Positions 1-8,950 of a stretch of 64,000 nucleotides of DNA are shown here, piece after piece. Position numbers and translations under genes: made by a program. Origin of the DNA: an uncultured Bacilli bacterium (GTDB taxonomy: Bacteria; Bacillota_I; Bacilli_A; RF39; UBA660); contig CALVIB010000002.1 in assembly GCA_944329375.1 (NCBI GenBank), positions 27,004 through 91,003 on the forward strand. The letters run 5' to 3'. How positions within the stretch are numbered: position 1 is the first letter of the stretch; every line of letters starts with the position of its first letter. The notes beneath the pieces were generated by a model. That model did not search any database, was not told where the DNA came from, and worked only from the letters and a program-made list of their open reading frames with translations.

Positions 1-1783
1 TAGTTTTGTCACATTGATTTGCATTAGAATTTCCACCTGTGTTTCCTCCAGAAGAACTAGAATTATTTGAAGAACTATTAGATGGTCTAGAAGATGAACT
101 AGAGGTAGATGTTTTATTATTTGTTTTTTTATTAGTTGCTAGTGTAATTACAATAGTATCTCCTTTAGATATTTCAGTTCCTGCATTTATATTTTGTGCG
201 ATAACTGTTCCTTTTGTTTTAGTACTATATGATTCGGTAAATGAACAATTAATACCTAAATTATCACATTCTTTTTGAACTTCTGATTTGCTTTTTCCAA
301 TAAAGTTTGGTACTTTTACGGCTATTCCTTTAGAAACATATACTGTAATTGTTTCTTCTAAATTGATATTTTTTCCTTCTTCTATAGATGTTTTAATTAT
401 TTTATCTTTTTCTATTTCTTCATTAAATTCTTCTTTTATTTCATATTTTATTCCATTGGTATCAGCCCATGATTTGAAATCATTGATATTATCGAATTTT
501 TTCATTACAAGTGGTCCTTTTGAAAAGATTATATCAACTGTAGTTCCTTCTTCGATGATATCTCCTTCTTTGTAATTACTTTCGATAACTCTACCTGATT
601 TAATATTGTTATCATATCTATCTTTATAGTTTATTTGTATATTGTTTTCAACCATCCATTTTGTAATATAAGACATTGTTTTATTTTTTAGGTTAGGTAC
701 TTTAATTTCTTTTCCTTTTGAAATAGTTAAAGTAATTTTTTCATCAGGTTTTACTGTAGTACCTTCTTTTATTGATGATGTGATAACATTACCTTTTTTA
801 ATGGTGTTTGAAAAATCATATTTTAACTCATATAGTATACCGTTTCTTCCTAAATATACTTCGGCCTGTAATAAACTTTCATTTTTTAAATCTTTTAATT
901 TAATTGGTTTTAAACTATTTTTGTCTCCTAAAGATACATTAAATATTAAAGCTGTGTTTCTTTTTATATTTCCAGTATTACTTTGAGATATTACTGTATC
1001 TTTTTTTATATTTAAATTTTCTTCAAAATTAATAGCAACACTATTTAAAAAATTATTATCTATAAATTTTAATACATCATCGACATTCCAACTAGTCATA
1101 TCAGTTAAAATTACATCTTTGTTATAATCTGGTCCATTTGAAACTGTGAAATCTACTTTTTTAATATTTTTAGTTAATGTTTCTGGCTTTTTACTTTGAC
1201 TTATTATGCTATATTTTTCTTCAGTATCACTATATTCAAAATTTTGCTCGCTCTTTATATTATTTTCTTCAGTCCAATTAATAGCTTTAGTTAAATTTTT
1301 ACTTTCAAAGTCTGGTAAAAAATTTTGAGTAGGTAATTTGATAACTTTTGTCATATATAGACCATTAAAAGTAATTGTAATTAATACTAATAAAGATGTA
1401 GTGACAGTTGCAAAAGATTTGTTTTTAAAAAAAGATTTTTTAAAACTTACTAAAAATGATGTTACAATAAATAAAATTAAAAAGGCATTTATTATTTGAT
1501 ATATTTGATTTATTTGGTTAGCTGAATCTAATATTAAGAAAATAAATAAAAATATAGCTGCAACATAAGTGATTGATAAAAATATGTTTGCTGCTTTTGG
1601 TTTTTTTATATCATTTGTATTATTTTCTTTTTTTATTTTTTTTGGTTTTTTAATATCATCATCAAATAATATATTTTTTATTTCTTTTCTTCTTTCTTCT
1701 AGTTCTTTTTCTCTTTTTATTTGCATTTCTTCTATTTTTTTTCTTTCTGTTCTAGAAGTATATGACATATTTTTATTTTCCAT
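1..1783 (-). CDS. PASTA-repeat membrane protein without kinase domain (3' end outside window)
   Basis: The reading frame is open from an ATG at 1783 (GGTGA ribosome site just upstream) to the window edge, so the C-terminus is missing. I translated about 594 codons by eye. The N-terminus (about 60 residues) is charged and rich in Lys/Glu. Three hydrophobic segments follow at about residues 65-140. Then come about six PASTA-like repeats of 60-65 residues, each starting with a pattern like VPNxxxK or LxDLxxxS and ending in a T-x-S-K-G type strand (for example ITLTISKG). A Ser/Asn/Gly-rich linker ends the visible part. PASTA modules bind muropeptides and uncrosslinked peptidoglycan in PknB/StkP kinases and PBPs. 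Here neither kinase nor transpeptidase is visible, so a cell-wall sensing or scaffold role is inference. An enzymatic domain could still lie beyond the edge. Confidence 0.8.
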   Translation of the reverse strand, partial: MENKNMSYTSRTERKKIEEMQIKREKELEERRKEIKNILFDDDIKKPKKIKKENNTNDIKKPKAANIFLSITYVAAIFLFIFLILDSANQINQIYQIINAFLILFIVTSFLVSFKKSFFKNKSFATVTTSLLVLITITFNGLYMTKVIKLPTQNFLPDFESKNLTKAINWTEENNIKSEQNFEYSDTEEKYSIISQSKKPETLTKNIKKVDFTVSNGPDYNKDVILTDMTSWNVDDVLKFIDNNFLNSVAINFEENLNIKKDTVISQSNTGNIKRNTALIFNVSLGDKNSLKPIKLKDLKNESLLQAEVYLGRNGILYELKYDFSNTIKKGNVITSSIKEGTTVKPDEKITLTISKGKEIKVPNLKNKTMSYITKWMVENNIQINYKDRYDNNIKSGRVIESNYKEGDIIEEGTTVDIIFSKGPLVMKKFDNINDFKSWADTNGIKYEIKEEFNEEIEKDKIIKTSIEEGKNINLEETITVYVSKGIAVKVPNFIGKSKSEVQKECDNLGINCSFTESYSTKTKGTVIAQNINAGTEISKGDTIVITLATNKKTNNKTSTSSSSSRPSNSSSNNSSSSGGNTGGNSNANQCDKT

Positions 1784-1892
1784 ATCTATCACCTATAATA
1801 ATTATACATTATTTAGATAATTATTGGTATATTTCATATTTTATTTAACTTATACTTTACAGGATTTTACTTGTTATATTTAACCTTATATG

Positions 1893-1938
1893 AAAAAAGA
1901 TTTTATAAAGTGCAATAGCAATTTATAGAATCTTTTTA
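1893..1938. terminator. AT-rich hairpin terminator, usable on both strands
   Basis: A long imperfect inverted repeat pairs AAAAAGATTTTATAAAGTGC with GCAATTTATAGAATCTTTTT across a 4-nt AATA loop. T-runs lie on both flanks. It sits just past the stop of the alpha/beta hydrolase gene (1939-1941) and before the PASTA gene, so it probably ends the hydrolase transcript. Confidence 0.6.
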
Positions 1939-2586
1939 TTATTTTTGAAAATTTTTAATTAATTTTATAGTTTTATTTTTATAATCTTGGCTTGTTAATG
2001 GATTATGCAATTTAGAATTAATAGTTTCAATTTTAACGTTATCTTTTCTTTTAGCTAAATTTTCTAGATATTCTTTTGGTATAAAAGTATCATCCTTTGA
2101 GTATATGATTAATACTGGAATATCTACTTTTTCTATAGCTAAAGTCGCCCATGGTTTTGTCCTATTAAAGACAATTAATGATCTAACTTTGTCACTGTTT
2201 AATTTTGTTTCTTTTTCTCCATACTGTCTTTGGAAAGTAGGGTGGATATTAGCTTCTTCCATTTTTCTTTTTTCTTTAGTAGAATATTCTCCAAACTCTG
2301 GAGATATTAAAACTAAACTTTTTATTTTTTTAGATTGTTCGGCTGCAAGAACGCCTAGATTACAGCCCATAGAATGGCATATTAGATTAATATCTTGCAT
2401 AGTTGGATTAGCTCTTATAATTTTTTCATCAACTTCAGCTTGTATAGCATTTTTGGATAAAGCAGCTAAGTTAGAATAACTATCAAAAACGTTTGTAAAA
2501 CTTAAGCCATTATCATTAAAACTATCTCTTATTTCACTTAATTCTTGATTATCAGTTGATAATCCTTTTAAATATAAATTATACAT
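1939..2586 (-). CDS. alpha/beta-hydrolase family protein
   Basis: A protein of about 215 residues with the alpha/beta hydrolase nucleophile elbow C-H-S-M-G (Ser near residue 72). A candidate acid lies in the strand VLIIYSKDDTFIP and a catalytic His near the C-terminus in KLHNP. No signal peptide or membrane segment is visible, so it should be cytosolic, acting as an esterase, lipase or acyl hydrolase; the substrate cannot be read from sequence. Three in-frame ATGs cluster at 2595, 2592 and 2586. A GAAAGG ribosome site abuts the first one, so the third (2586), 9 nt downstream, is the best-spaced start. It is divergent from the polysaccharide operon and ends in a hairpin at 1893-1938. Confidence 0.8.
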   Translation of the reverse strand: MYNLYLKGLSTDNQELSEIRDSFNDNGLSFTNVFDSYSNLAALSKNAIQAEVDEKIIRANPTMQDINLICHSMGCNLGVLAAEQSKKIKSLVLISPEFGEYSTKEKRKMEEANIHPTFQRQYGEKETKLNSDKVRSLIVFNRTKPWATLAIEKVDIPVLIIYSKDDTFIPKEYLENLAKRKDNVKIETINSKLHNPLTSQDYKNKTIKLIKNFQK

Positions 2587-2655
2587 TTTCATCATCCTTT
2601 CAGGTTATACCATTATAGCACAAATATATGAAAAAAATTAAAATACTTAAATTAT

Positions 2656-2685
2656 TTGAAGAAAAAATGTAAAATATGGTACAAT
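2656..2685 (+). promoter_or_regulatory. Predicted sigma-A promoter of the polysaccharide operon
   Basis: A -35 box TTGAAG (2656-2661), an 18-nt spacer and a -10 box TACAAT (2680-2685) lie in the divergent gap upstream of the acyltransferase gene. Predicted from sequence only. Confidence 0.55.
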
Positions 2686-2748
2686 TAAATAGAAAAGTTA
2701 AAAATATTTTATATTGTTAGTGTTGATTTGAAAGGAAATGATTTAAAT

Positions 2749-3855
2749 ATGCCTGTAAAAGAAAAAACAAGAGTAGAATATTGTGATGCATTAAGAGCAA
2801 TTTCAATTATTGCAGTTATAATGATTCATGTAATAAGTAGTTTTAGAGAACTTTATGTTGTAAATAATCATTTTAATTATATTTTGTTTACAACATTACG
2901 TAGTTTAACTAGTTTTGCAGTACCTATGTTTTTTATGCTTACAGGAATATTTTTAATAAAAAGTAAAAAGCAATATAGTTATATTTATTTTGTTAAAAAA
3001 CTACTAAAAAAATTTATTTTACCATTACTAATTGTTTCAATTATTTATTATTTATACGATTGTATTACTTCTATAAGTGTATCGTTTTCTATAAAAGAAT
3101 TTATTATAAATTTATATAGTAATAATATTAAATATCATTTATGGTATATGTATAGTATAATCTTAATATATTTTTTAATTCCATTTATTAGATTAGGTAT
3201 TAAAGGTTTTAAACAAGAAGAATTAAAAAAATTAATTTCAGTTTTATTTCTATTAACTTCTATACCAGCAACTATTAATCAATTTTTAATGTACTTTGGT
3301 TTAAAAACTTTAGATGCAATTTCTTATCCTATTTTTTTCTCTTCAATAAATTATTTATTATTTGGATATTATTTATATAAATATAATATAAAAAAGGAGA
3401 CTAAAAAAATTTTTTATGTTTTAGGTATTATTTCTCCTATATTAATGTCTATTTTGGATGGTGTTTTAATTAGGGGATATTGCTGGGAACCTTTTTTTAG
3501 GCCTGAAACAATTTTTCCATTTTTTATGGCAGGTGCTTTATTGATTTTATTTAAAGAAAATTATAACAAATTTCATATAAGTAGAAAAACAAAGAACTTT
3601 TTATATTTTGCTTCTTCTAATTCTTTATATATATATTTATTACATGTTTTGGTATTAGAAATTTCAAGAAAAGTACTTTATCATTTTGTTACTCCATCTA
3701 ATTTAATTCAAAATATATTAATGTGTTTAAGTTTATTTATACTCACATGCATAATAACTTTTGTTTTGATTTATATTTTAAATAAATTTATTTATAGGTT
3801 TATAAAAAGAGGTGAAAAAAATGAAAAAAATATCATTAGTTGTACCGTGTTATAA
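2749..3855 (+). CDS. Acyltransferase 3 family membrane protein
   Basis: An integral membrane protein of about 368 residues with roughly ten hydrophobic helices. The N-terminal motif YCDALRAISIIAVIMIHVI is typical of Acyltransferase 3 (OafA/OatA-type) proteins: an Arg in helix 1 region followed by a catalytic His in the first membrane helix. These enzymes move acetyl or other acyl groups across the membrane onto sugars of polysaccharides or peptidoglycan. ATG 2749 is preferred over an upstream TTG (2728) because it follows AAAGGA, with 12 nt spacing. It is the first gene of the polysaccharide operon, and its last 35 nt overlap the next gene. The acyl acceptor is probably the polymer made by this locus (inference). 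Confidence 0.85.
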   Translation: MPVKEKTRVEYCDALRAISIIAVIMIHVISSFRELYVVNNHFNYILFTTLRSLTSFAVPMFFMLTGIFLIKSKKQYSYIYFVKKLLKKFILPLLIVSIIYYLYDCITSISVSFSIKEFIINLYSNNIKYHLWYMYSIILIYFLIPFIRLGIKGFKQEELKKLISVLFLLTSIPATINQFLMYFGLKTLDAISYPIFFSSINYLLFGYYLYKYNIKKETKKIFYVLGIISPILMSILDGVLIRGYCWEPFFRPETIFPFFMAGALLILFKENYNKFHISRKTKNFLYFASSNSLYIYLLHVLVLEISRKVLYHFVTPSNLIQNILMCLSLFILTCIITFVLIYILNKFIYRFIKRGEKNEKNIISCTVL

Positions 3856-4777
3856 TGAACAAGAAGTAATTAAATTATTTTATAATGAAATTCAAAAGAT
3901 AAAAAAGGATTTTGAGAATGTTTCTTTTGAAATTATTTTCGTTAATGATGGGTCTAAAGATAAAACACTAGATTTAATGAGAGAACTTTCTAAAAACGAT
4001 GATGTAAGATATATTTCTTTTTCTAGGAATTTTGGTAAAGAAGCAGCTATGTATGCAGGATTAGAAGCTTCTTTAGGAGATTATGTAGCTATAATGGATG
4101 CGGACCTGCAAGATCCTCCAGCTTTATTAAAAGAGATGTATGAAATATTAAAGTCTAAAGAATATGATAGTGTGGCAACAAGAAGAGTTACTAGAAAAGG
4201 GGAGCCAGTAATTAGAAGTTTTTTTGCAAGACTTTACTATAAAATTATTAATAAAATTTCTAAAACAGAAATTGTCGATGGTGCTAGAGATTTTAGATTA
4301 ATGACAAGACAAATGGTAAATTCTGTTTTATCTTTAAAAGAATATAATAGATTTTCTAAAGGAATTTTTTCTTGGGTAGGGTATAAAACAAAATGGCTCG
4401 AGTATGAAAATGTAGAAAGAGTGGCAGGAGAGACTAAATGGTCTTTTTGGAAATTGTTTTTATACTCATTGGATAGTATTGTGGCTTTTTCTACTGTACC
4501 ACTTTCTATAGCTTCAGTTATGGGAATATTATTTTGTTTTGTATCTTTCATAATAATTATTTTTATAATTGTTAGAACTTTAATGTTTGGTGACCCTACA
4601 AGTGGCTGGCCTAGTATGGTTTGTATTATGTTTTTTATAGGTGGGGTTCAGCTTTTGTGTTTAGGGGTTATGGGACAATATTTATCAAAAACATATTTAG
4701 AGGTTAAAAAAAGACCAATTTATATTGTGTCTGAAACTGAGAAAGATAGGACTGATCAAAATGAAAAAATATATTAA
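3821..4777 (+). CDS. GtrB-like GT2 glycosyltransferase (polyprenyl-phosphate sugar synthase type)
   Basis: A GT2 domain begins at ISLVVPCYNEQE, with the nucleotide-binding VNDGSKDKT and the metal-binding DADLQDPP. Two C-terminal membrane helices follow (about residues 225-295). This is the layout of GtrB, DPM1-like and CsbB/YkoT proteins, which transfer a sugar from a nucleotide donor to polyprenyl phosphate on the cytosolic face. The lipid-linked sugar is then used outside by a GT-C enzyme. ATG 3821 has AGAGGTG 6 nt upstream, better than GTG 3812. It overlaps the genes on both sides, so translation is coupled. Candidate users of its product are the DUF6056-like, HAD/GT-C and YfhO proteins of the same locus. 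The sugar transferred cannot be told. Confidence 0.85.
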   Translation: MKKISLVVPCYNEQEVIKLFYNEIQKIKKDFENVSFEIIFVNDGSKDKTLDLMRELSKNDDVRYISFSRNFGKEAAMYAGLEASLGDYVAIMDADLQDPPALLKEMYEILKSKEYDSVATRRVTRKGEPVIRSFFARLYYKIINKISKTEIVDGARDFRLMTRQMVNSVLSLKEYNRFSKGIFSWVGYKTKWLEYENVERVAGETKWSFWKLFLYSLDSIVAFSTVPLSIASVMGILFCFVSFIIIIFIIVRTLMFGDPTSGWPSMVCIMFFIGGVQLLCLGVMGQYLSKTYLEVKKRPIYIVSETEKDRTDQNEKIY

Positions 4778-5636
4778 ATTGTTACGTATAAATCATTATA
4801 TAAAAAATTTTTTGATTTTCCTTCCACTTATTTTTAGTGGCAATTTCTTTAACACAAATTTATTTATAATCACAATTGTTGAATTTGTATCTTTTTCATT
4901 AGTGGCATCATCCGTTTATGTTTTTAATGATATCCAAGATGTTGATAAAGATAGACTGCACCCTGTTAAAAAAAGTAGACCTATTGCTAGTGGAGAAATC
5001 AGTTTAAAAAAAGCATATTTTGTTTTTATTATATTGTTGATATTAAGTTTAATTTTGCAAATAATTTTATATAAAAATGCACAATTCCAATTTCAGACTC
5101 TTTTAGTAACTACTTCATGTTTACTTTTATATTTGTTTATAAATATAATTTATAGCATATGGGCAAAGCATATACCTATTTTTGATATAGTTATTTTAGC
5201 TTTAGGCTTTATAATTAGAGTTTATTATGGTGGTTATGCAATATCAATTCCTATTTCTAATTGGCTTTATTTAACTATATTATCATTTTCATTTTACTTA
5301 GTTATTGGGAAGCGTAGAGGAGAATATATTAAAAGCGTGGAAACGAGACCTGTTTTAAAACATTATAGTAAAGAATTTTTAGATAAGTTAATGTATGTAT
5401 TTTTATCTTTAACTCTTGTATTTTATTCTTTGTGGTGTGTTTTAGGTGTTGATAAAGCGATTAGTGATTCAATTTTGTTTAGTATTATAATTGTTATATT
5501 TATTGTTTTAAAATATAGTTTAATTGTGGAAGGTGATTCTTTAGCTGATCCTGTAGATGTGTTAACTCATGATAAAACTTTAATGTTTGGTTTGCTTGTT
5601 TATATATTATATGTTGGAGGGGTTTTATATGCATAA
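4761..5636 (+). CDS. UbiA-family decaprenyl-phosphate phosphoribosyltransferase-like protein
   Basis: A 291-residue polytopic UbiA-family protein. The first Asp-rich motif, NDIQDVDKDRLHPVKKSRP (about residues 56-74), closely matches the ND-x2-D-x3-D-R-x-HP-x-K-x2-RP signature of decaprenyl-phosphoryl-5-phosphoribose (DPPR) synthase of mycobacteria. That enzyme transfers ribose-5-phosphate from PRPP to polyprenyl phosphate, the first step towards lipid-linked arabinofuranose. ATG 4761 was chosen over 4725: GATAGG lies 10 nt upstream and family members start this way. It overlaps the GtrB-like gene by 17 nt and the HAD/GT-C fusion gene by 8 nt. No DprE1 or DprE2 epimerase is visible in the window, so the final sugar could be ribofuranose or arabinofuranose (inference). 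Confidence 0.82.
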   Translation: MKKYIKLLRINHYIKNFLIFLPLIFSGNFFNTNLFIITIVEFVSFSLVASSVYVFNDIQDVDKDRLHPVKKSRPIASGEISLKKAYFVFIILLILSLILQIILYKNAQFQFQTLLVTTSCLLLYLFINIIYSIWAKHIPIFDIVILALGFIIRVYYGGYAISIPISNWLYLTILSFSFYLVIGKRRGEYIKSVETRPVLKHYSKEFLDKLMYVFLSLTLVFYSLWCVLGVDKAISDSILFSIIIVIFIVLKYSLIVEGDSLADPVDVLTHDKTLMFGLLVYILYVGGVLYA

Positions 5637-7686
5637 AATATTTGTATATAATTTTGATGGTACTATATATAAAGGAAATAGTAGTGTTGATTTTCTTTTG
5701 TTTTATTTAAAAAGAAGATTTAAAAATATAATATATTTACCTTTAATATTATTCTTTTCTTTGCTTTATGTGCTGAAAATCATAAGTGCTGAAAAATATA
5801 AAGAGAAAACCTTTTCTTGTTTAAAGAAAGAAAAAAATATTAAGAAAATTGTTAATGAATTTTGGGAAAGATATAATAAAAAAATTAATACATTCATTTT
5901 AAATGATTTTTATGATGAAAAAAAAGACATATATGTTGTAAGTTCATCATTTGATTTTATAATTGATGAATACTTTAAAAATTTTTCAAATATTACTTTA
6001 ATTTGTACAAAATATGATATAAAAGCAAAACGAATTATTGGGAAAGTGTGCCAAGGTAAAGAAAAATTAAAAAAATTGGTGGCATTAAATGAGAAAAATA
6101 ACATTGAAGAGTTTTATTCTAATTCGTTGAATGATATAAATATAATCCAAAAATCAAAAAAAGCTTTTTGGATTAAGGAAAACAAAAAACATTTGTGGAC
6201 TAATAAAGATATTTACGATAAAAAAAATAAAAAGGTAGCATTTATTTTGTTTTTGTTGTTTTTTATTTTTTATTTAATTATTGGTATATTTGTATCTTAT
6301 AGCTATGATTTTAAAGATAACTATAATTTGCTATTTGATTCTGATACTTCTAGAGTCATTGGCGATTTTTCAAATATTCTTGGTAATCATTATCGTATTA
6401 GAGTTCATCCATTGTATATTATTTTAGTTCAACCAATCATTTTACTTTTAAATGGAGTTACTATGGATAGTATGTTATCATTGATAATTTTTTCTTCATT
6501 TGTTACAGCTACTTCTGTTGGAATTTTATATTTAATTGGATCAATGTTTACTGATAATTCCAAGATTAAAATAATTGTTAGTTTATTTTTTGGCTTTGCT
6601 TTTACTAACTTTATTTTTACAATTGGAATTGAAGTTTATAATATAGCAATGTTGTTTTTGATGTTGTTATGGTATCATACAATAAAACTTTTTAAAAAAG
6701 AAGTAATTACTAAAAAAGATAATTTGATTTTACTTTTATTGGGTGTATCTTCTATTGCTTTTACTGTAACAAATTATTTTATATTTTTAATTATTTCATT
6801 GATTTTATTATTATCCAAAAAAATCAAATTTACTAAATTATTAAAAATAAATGTTTTAGTAATTGTTTTAACTGTTATTTTGTCTTTTTTTCAAAATATT
6901 GTATGGAACAATACAACTATAATATATGAATTTAATGACAATTTTTCTGAAGAACAAAATTACATTAATTTTGATTTAAATTTTAATAAAGTAAAAGAAG
7001 TAATAAAGAATGGTTATATGAATTCACTGGTTTCTTCAGATATTACTCTAGAATATCATAAAAATGATGGTAACGTATTAACCTTTGGTAAAACAAGTGT
7101 AATAACAATTGTTGTATTTTGTATTTTATATGGTATTATCTTGTATTTTTTAATTAAAAACTTTAAAAAAAATATTTGGCTTAATATAGGGATTATTTTA
7201 TCTCTATGCTTTAATACATGTTTGCACTTATTTTATGGAACTAATACCTTTTTATACTCTTGTCATTTTCTATATTTGCCATTTCTTTTATTTTTTATCA
7301 ATTATAATGATTTTAAGGGTAAAAAAATTCAAACAATTTTATTTTCAGTATTAATAATAATTTTTGCATGTGAATTTATAATAAATTTATATCATTTAAA
7401 GGATGTAATATCATATGTTGGAAGTCTTTTGCCTCATAATTATTTTAGAATTAACTTAAATTCTTTTGAATTATTAATTTTGATTTTTATGTTAGTTTTA
7501 ATTGGTGTTATTCTTATTTATTTAATTTATAAAAATATTAGGAAAATAAAGAAAGATAATCTTTTTTACCCAATTTTAGCTTGTGTTACGTGCTTAATGC
7601 TATTGCAATGTATTTTTATTGCTATTCAAACAGCACCACATTATGGAAAATTTCTTGGTATAACACTAAGCAAGGTAAATGAGTAG
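5629..7686 (+). CDS. Fusion: HAD-IB-like (pseudo)phosphatase domain + GT-C-like membrane domain
   Basis: A 685-residue protein starting at ATG 5629 after GGAGGGG. Residues 1-190 resemble the HAD-IB hydrolases often found beside UbiA enzymes: cap helices, motif II VVSSSFDF (about 103-110), a motif III Lys near 146 and motif IV FYSNSLND (162-169). The motif I nucleophile is Asn8 in place of Asp (N-F-D-G-T), and motif IV carries Asn165 where Asp is usual, so hydrolysis is doubtful. From about residue 202 there are roughly 11 membrane helices with an early outside-loop acidic motif FDSDTS and RVHPLY, as in GT-C transferases. Its 8-nt overlap with the DPPR-synthase-like gene suggests it handles the same lipid-linked pentose (inference). 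Confidence 0.7.
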   Translation: MHKIFVYNFDGTIYKGNSSVDFLLFYLKRRFKNIIYLPLILFFSLLYVLKIISAEKYKEKTFSCLKKEKNIKKIVNEFWERYNKKINTFILNDFYDEKKDIYVVSSSFDFIIDEYFKNFSNITLICTKYDIKAKRIIGKVCQGKEKLKKLVALNEKNNIEEFYSNSLNDINIIQKSKKAFWIKENKKHLWTNKDIYDKKNKKVAFILFLLFFIFYLIIGIFVSYSYDFKDNYNLLFDSDTSRVIGDFSNILGNHYRIRVHPLYIILVQPIILLLNGVTMDSMLSLIIFSSFVTATSVGILYLIGSMFTDNSKIKIIVSLFFGFAFTNFIFTIGIEVYNIAMLFLMLLWYHTIKLFKKEVITKKDNLILLLLGVSSIAFTVTNYFIFLIISLILLLSKKIKFTKLLKINVLVIVLTVILSFFQNIVWNNTTIIYEFNDNFSEEQNYINFDLNFNKVKEVIKNGYMNSLVSSDITLEYHKNDGNVLTFGKTSVITIVVFCILYGIILYFLIKNFKKNIWLNIGIILSLCFNTCLHLFYGTNTFLYSCHFLYLPFLLFFINYNDFKGKKIQTILFSVLIIIFACEFIINLYHLKDVISYVGSLLPHNYFRINLNSFELLILIFMLVLIGVILIYLIYKNIRKIKKDNLFYPILACVTCLMLLQCIFIAIQTAPHYGKFLGITLSKVNE

Positions 7687-7695
7687 GAGAGTATT

Positions 7696-8862
7696 ATGAG
7701 TACTAAAAATATAGATAAAAACTTAGAAACGAATTTTAAACAGGAATATAATTCATATCTAAATTATTTAAAAGAATATAATGATTTTGCAGGTAATTAT
7801 CCAGTTGAATTTGTAGATATTGGTGAGAGTGATTATTATTTTTTTGGAATGGGCAATAGAAAAAAGCTTTTATATAAAGACGGTGAGATTATTGATATAT
7901 TCAATAATAAAATTTTGTTTAAATGGAATGTTAAAGATTATTTAATTATTCCAAATGAATATAGTGTTATATTATATACTAAAAATGGTAAAAACATAAA
8001 AATTTATGAAGATAAACATGGCGTATTTATCGAGGAGAATGGAGAAAAAAGAATCATAGAAGGGACTGACTTTTATATTAATTTAGCAGATTTTAAAAAT
8101 CAAAAATATCAAAATATGAAGAAAGTTTTATATAATGAAATCTTATTCAATATTAAAGATTCAACACCTTATCCAAATATATTAGTTTATGAAAAAGCCT
8201 GGTATAGAGATGGTGCGATGGTTGCTATGGTGTTAAAACATACAGATAATGTAGAGCTAATAGAGGAATGGATTTCATCAATTAATTCTATTTATGATAT
8301 GCAAAATGATGGCACAAAAGAACCAGATAATTTAGGAGAATTATTATATATTATTTCTGTATCTGAAAACTCACATAAAGATTTAATTCAAAAGATTATA
8401 ATTGAAGCTGAGAAAATTGCCGACAATAATGCTGATGGTTATTATTTAGAAGGAATGACCGATGGAGCCTCACATCCAATATATCAAACCAAATGGTATA
8501 ATTTTGGGTTAAAATCTCTAAACGTTAAAAATAGCTTAAGCATTGTTGATAACAAAGATAATTACGATGCTCTTACTTGGTGGAATGGTAAAAATTCTAA
8601 TACTTATTTTCCAGAATTACTTTCTGCAAATTATCCTTATTTATCTTTGGCACAATATCATAAATCAGGAAAAGGGAAAATTTATTTAAATAAAAATATA
8701 TATCCACTTTCATATGAAAAACAAGGTAGTGAAGCAAATTATGAAAAAATGGAAATTTTAAACAATTATTATGTAACTAATAAAATATCTCCATTACATA
8801 CGTGGAGTGCTTCGGAAATGTTGTTGTTTTTGTTAGATGAAACTGGTAATTTTAGGGAATAA
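7696..8862 (+). CDS. Conserved-looking hypothetical protein, possible (alpha/alpha)6-type fold
   Basis: A 388-residue protein with no signal peptide or membrane segment, so probably cytosolic. I do not recognise the family with confidence. The N-terminal part (to about 140) looks beta-rich. The remainder is helical, with Trp/Asp/Glu-rich stretches such as YEKAWYRDGAMVAMVL, DGTKEPDNLGELLY, ALTWWNGK and HTWSASEMLLFLLDE. These recall glycoside-hydrolase-like alpha/alpha barrels, but that is an impression only. It lies between the HAD/GT-C fusion (9-nt gap) and a promoter at 8867, inside the polysaccharide operon. A role in modifying or trimming a sugar nucleotide or glycan precursor is possible but unproven. 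Confidence 0.7.
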   Translation: MSTKNIDKNLETNFKQEYNSYLNYLKEYNDFAGNYPVEFVDIGESDYYFFGMGNRKKLLYKDGEIIDIFNNKILFKWNVKDYLIIPNEYSVILYTKNGKNIKIYEDKHGVFIEENGEKRIIEGTDFYINLADFKNQKYQNMKKVLYNEILFNIKDSTPYPNILVYEKAWYRDGAMVAMVLKHTDNVELIEEWISSINSIYDMQNDGTKEPDNLGELLYIISVSENSHKDLIQKIIIEAEKIADNNADGYYLEGMTDGASHPIYQTKWYNFGLKSLNVKNSLSIVDNKDNYDALTWWNGKNSNTYFPELLSANYPYLSLAQYHKSGKGKIYLNKNIYPLSYEKQGSEANYEKMEILNNYYVTNKISPLHTWSASEMLLFLLDETGNFRE

Positions 8863-8866
8863 TTAC

Positions 8867-8895
8867 TTGTATATATTTGGCATTTTTGTTATACT
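8867..8895 (+). promoter_or_regulatory. Predicted internal sigma-A promoter
   Basis: TTGTAT (8867-8872), a 17-nt spacer and TATACT (8890-8895) lie in an 88-nt gap within the polysaccharide operon, upstream of the DUF6056-like gene. Confidence 0.55.
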
Positions 8896-8950
8896 AAAAT
8901 CGAAAAGAGAAACATATTTAGATTTATTTTAATATTAAGGAGAGAATTTT

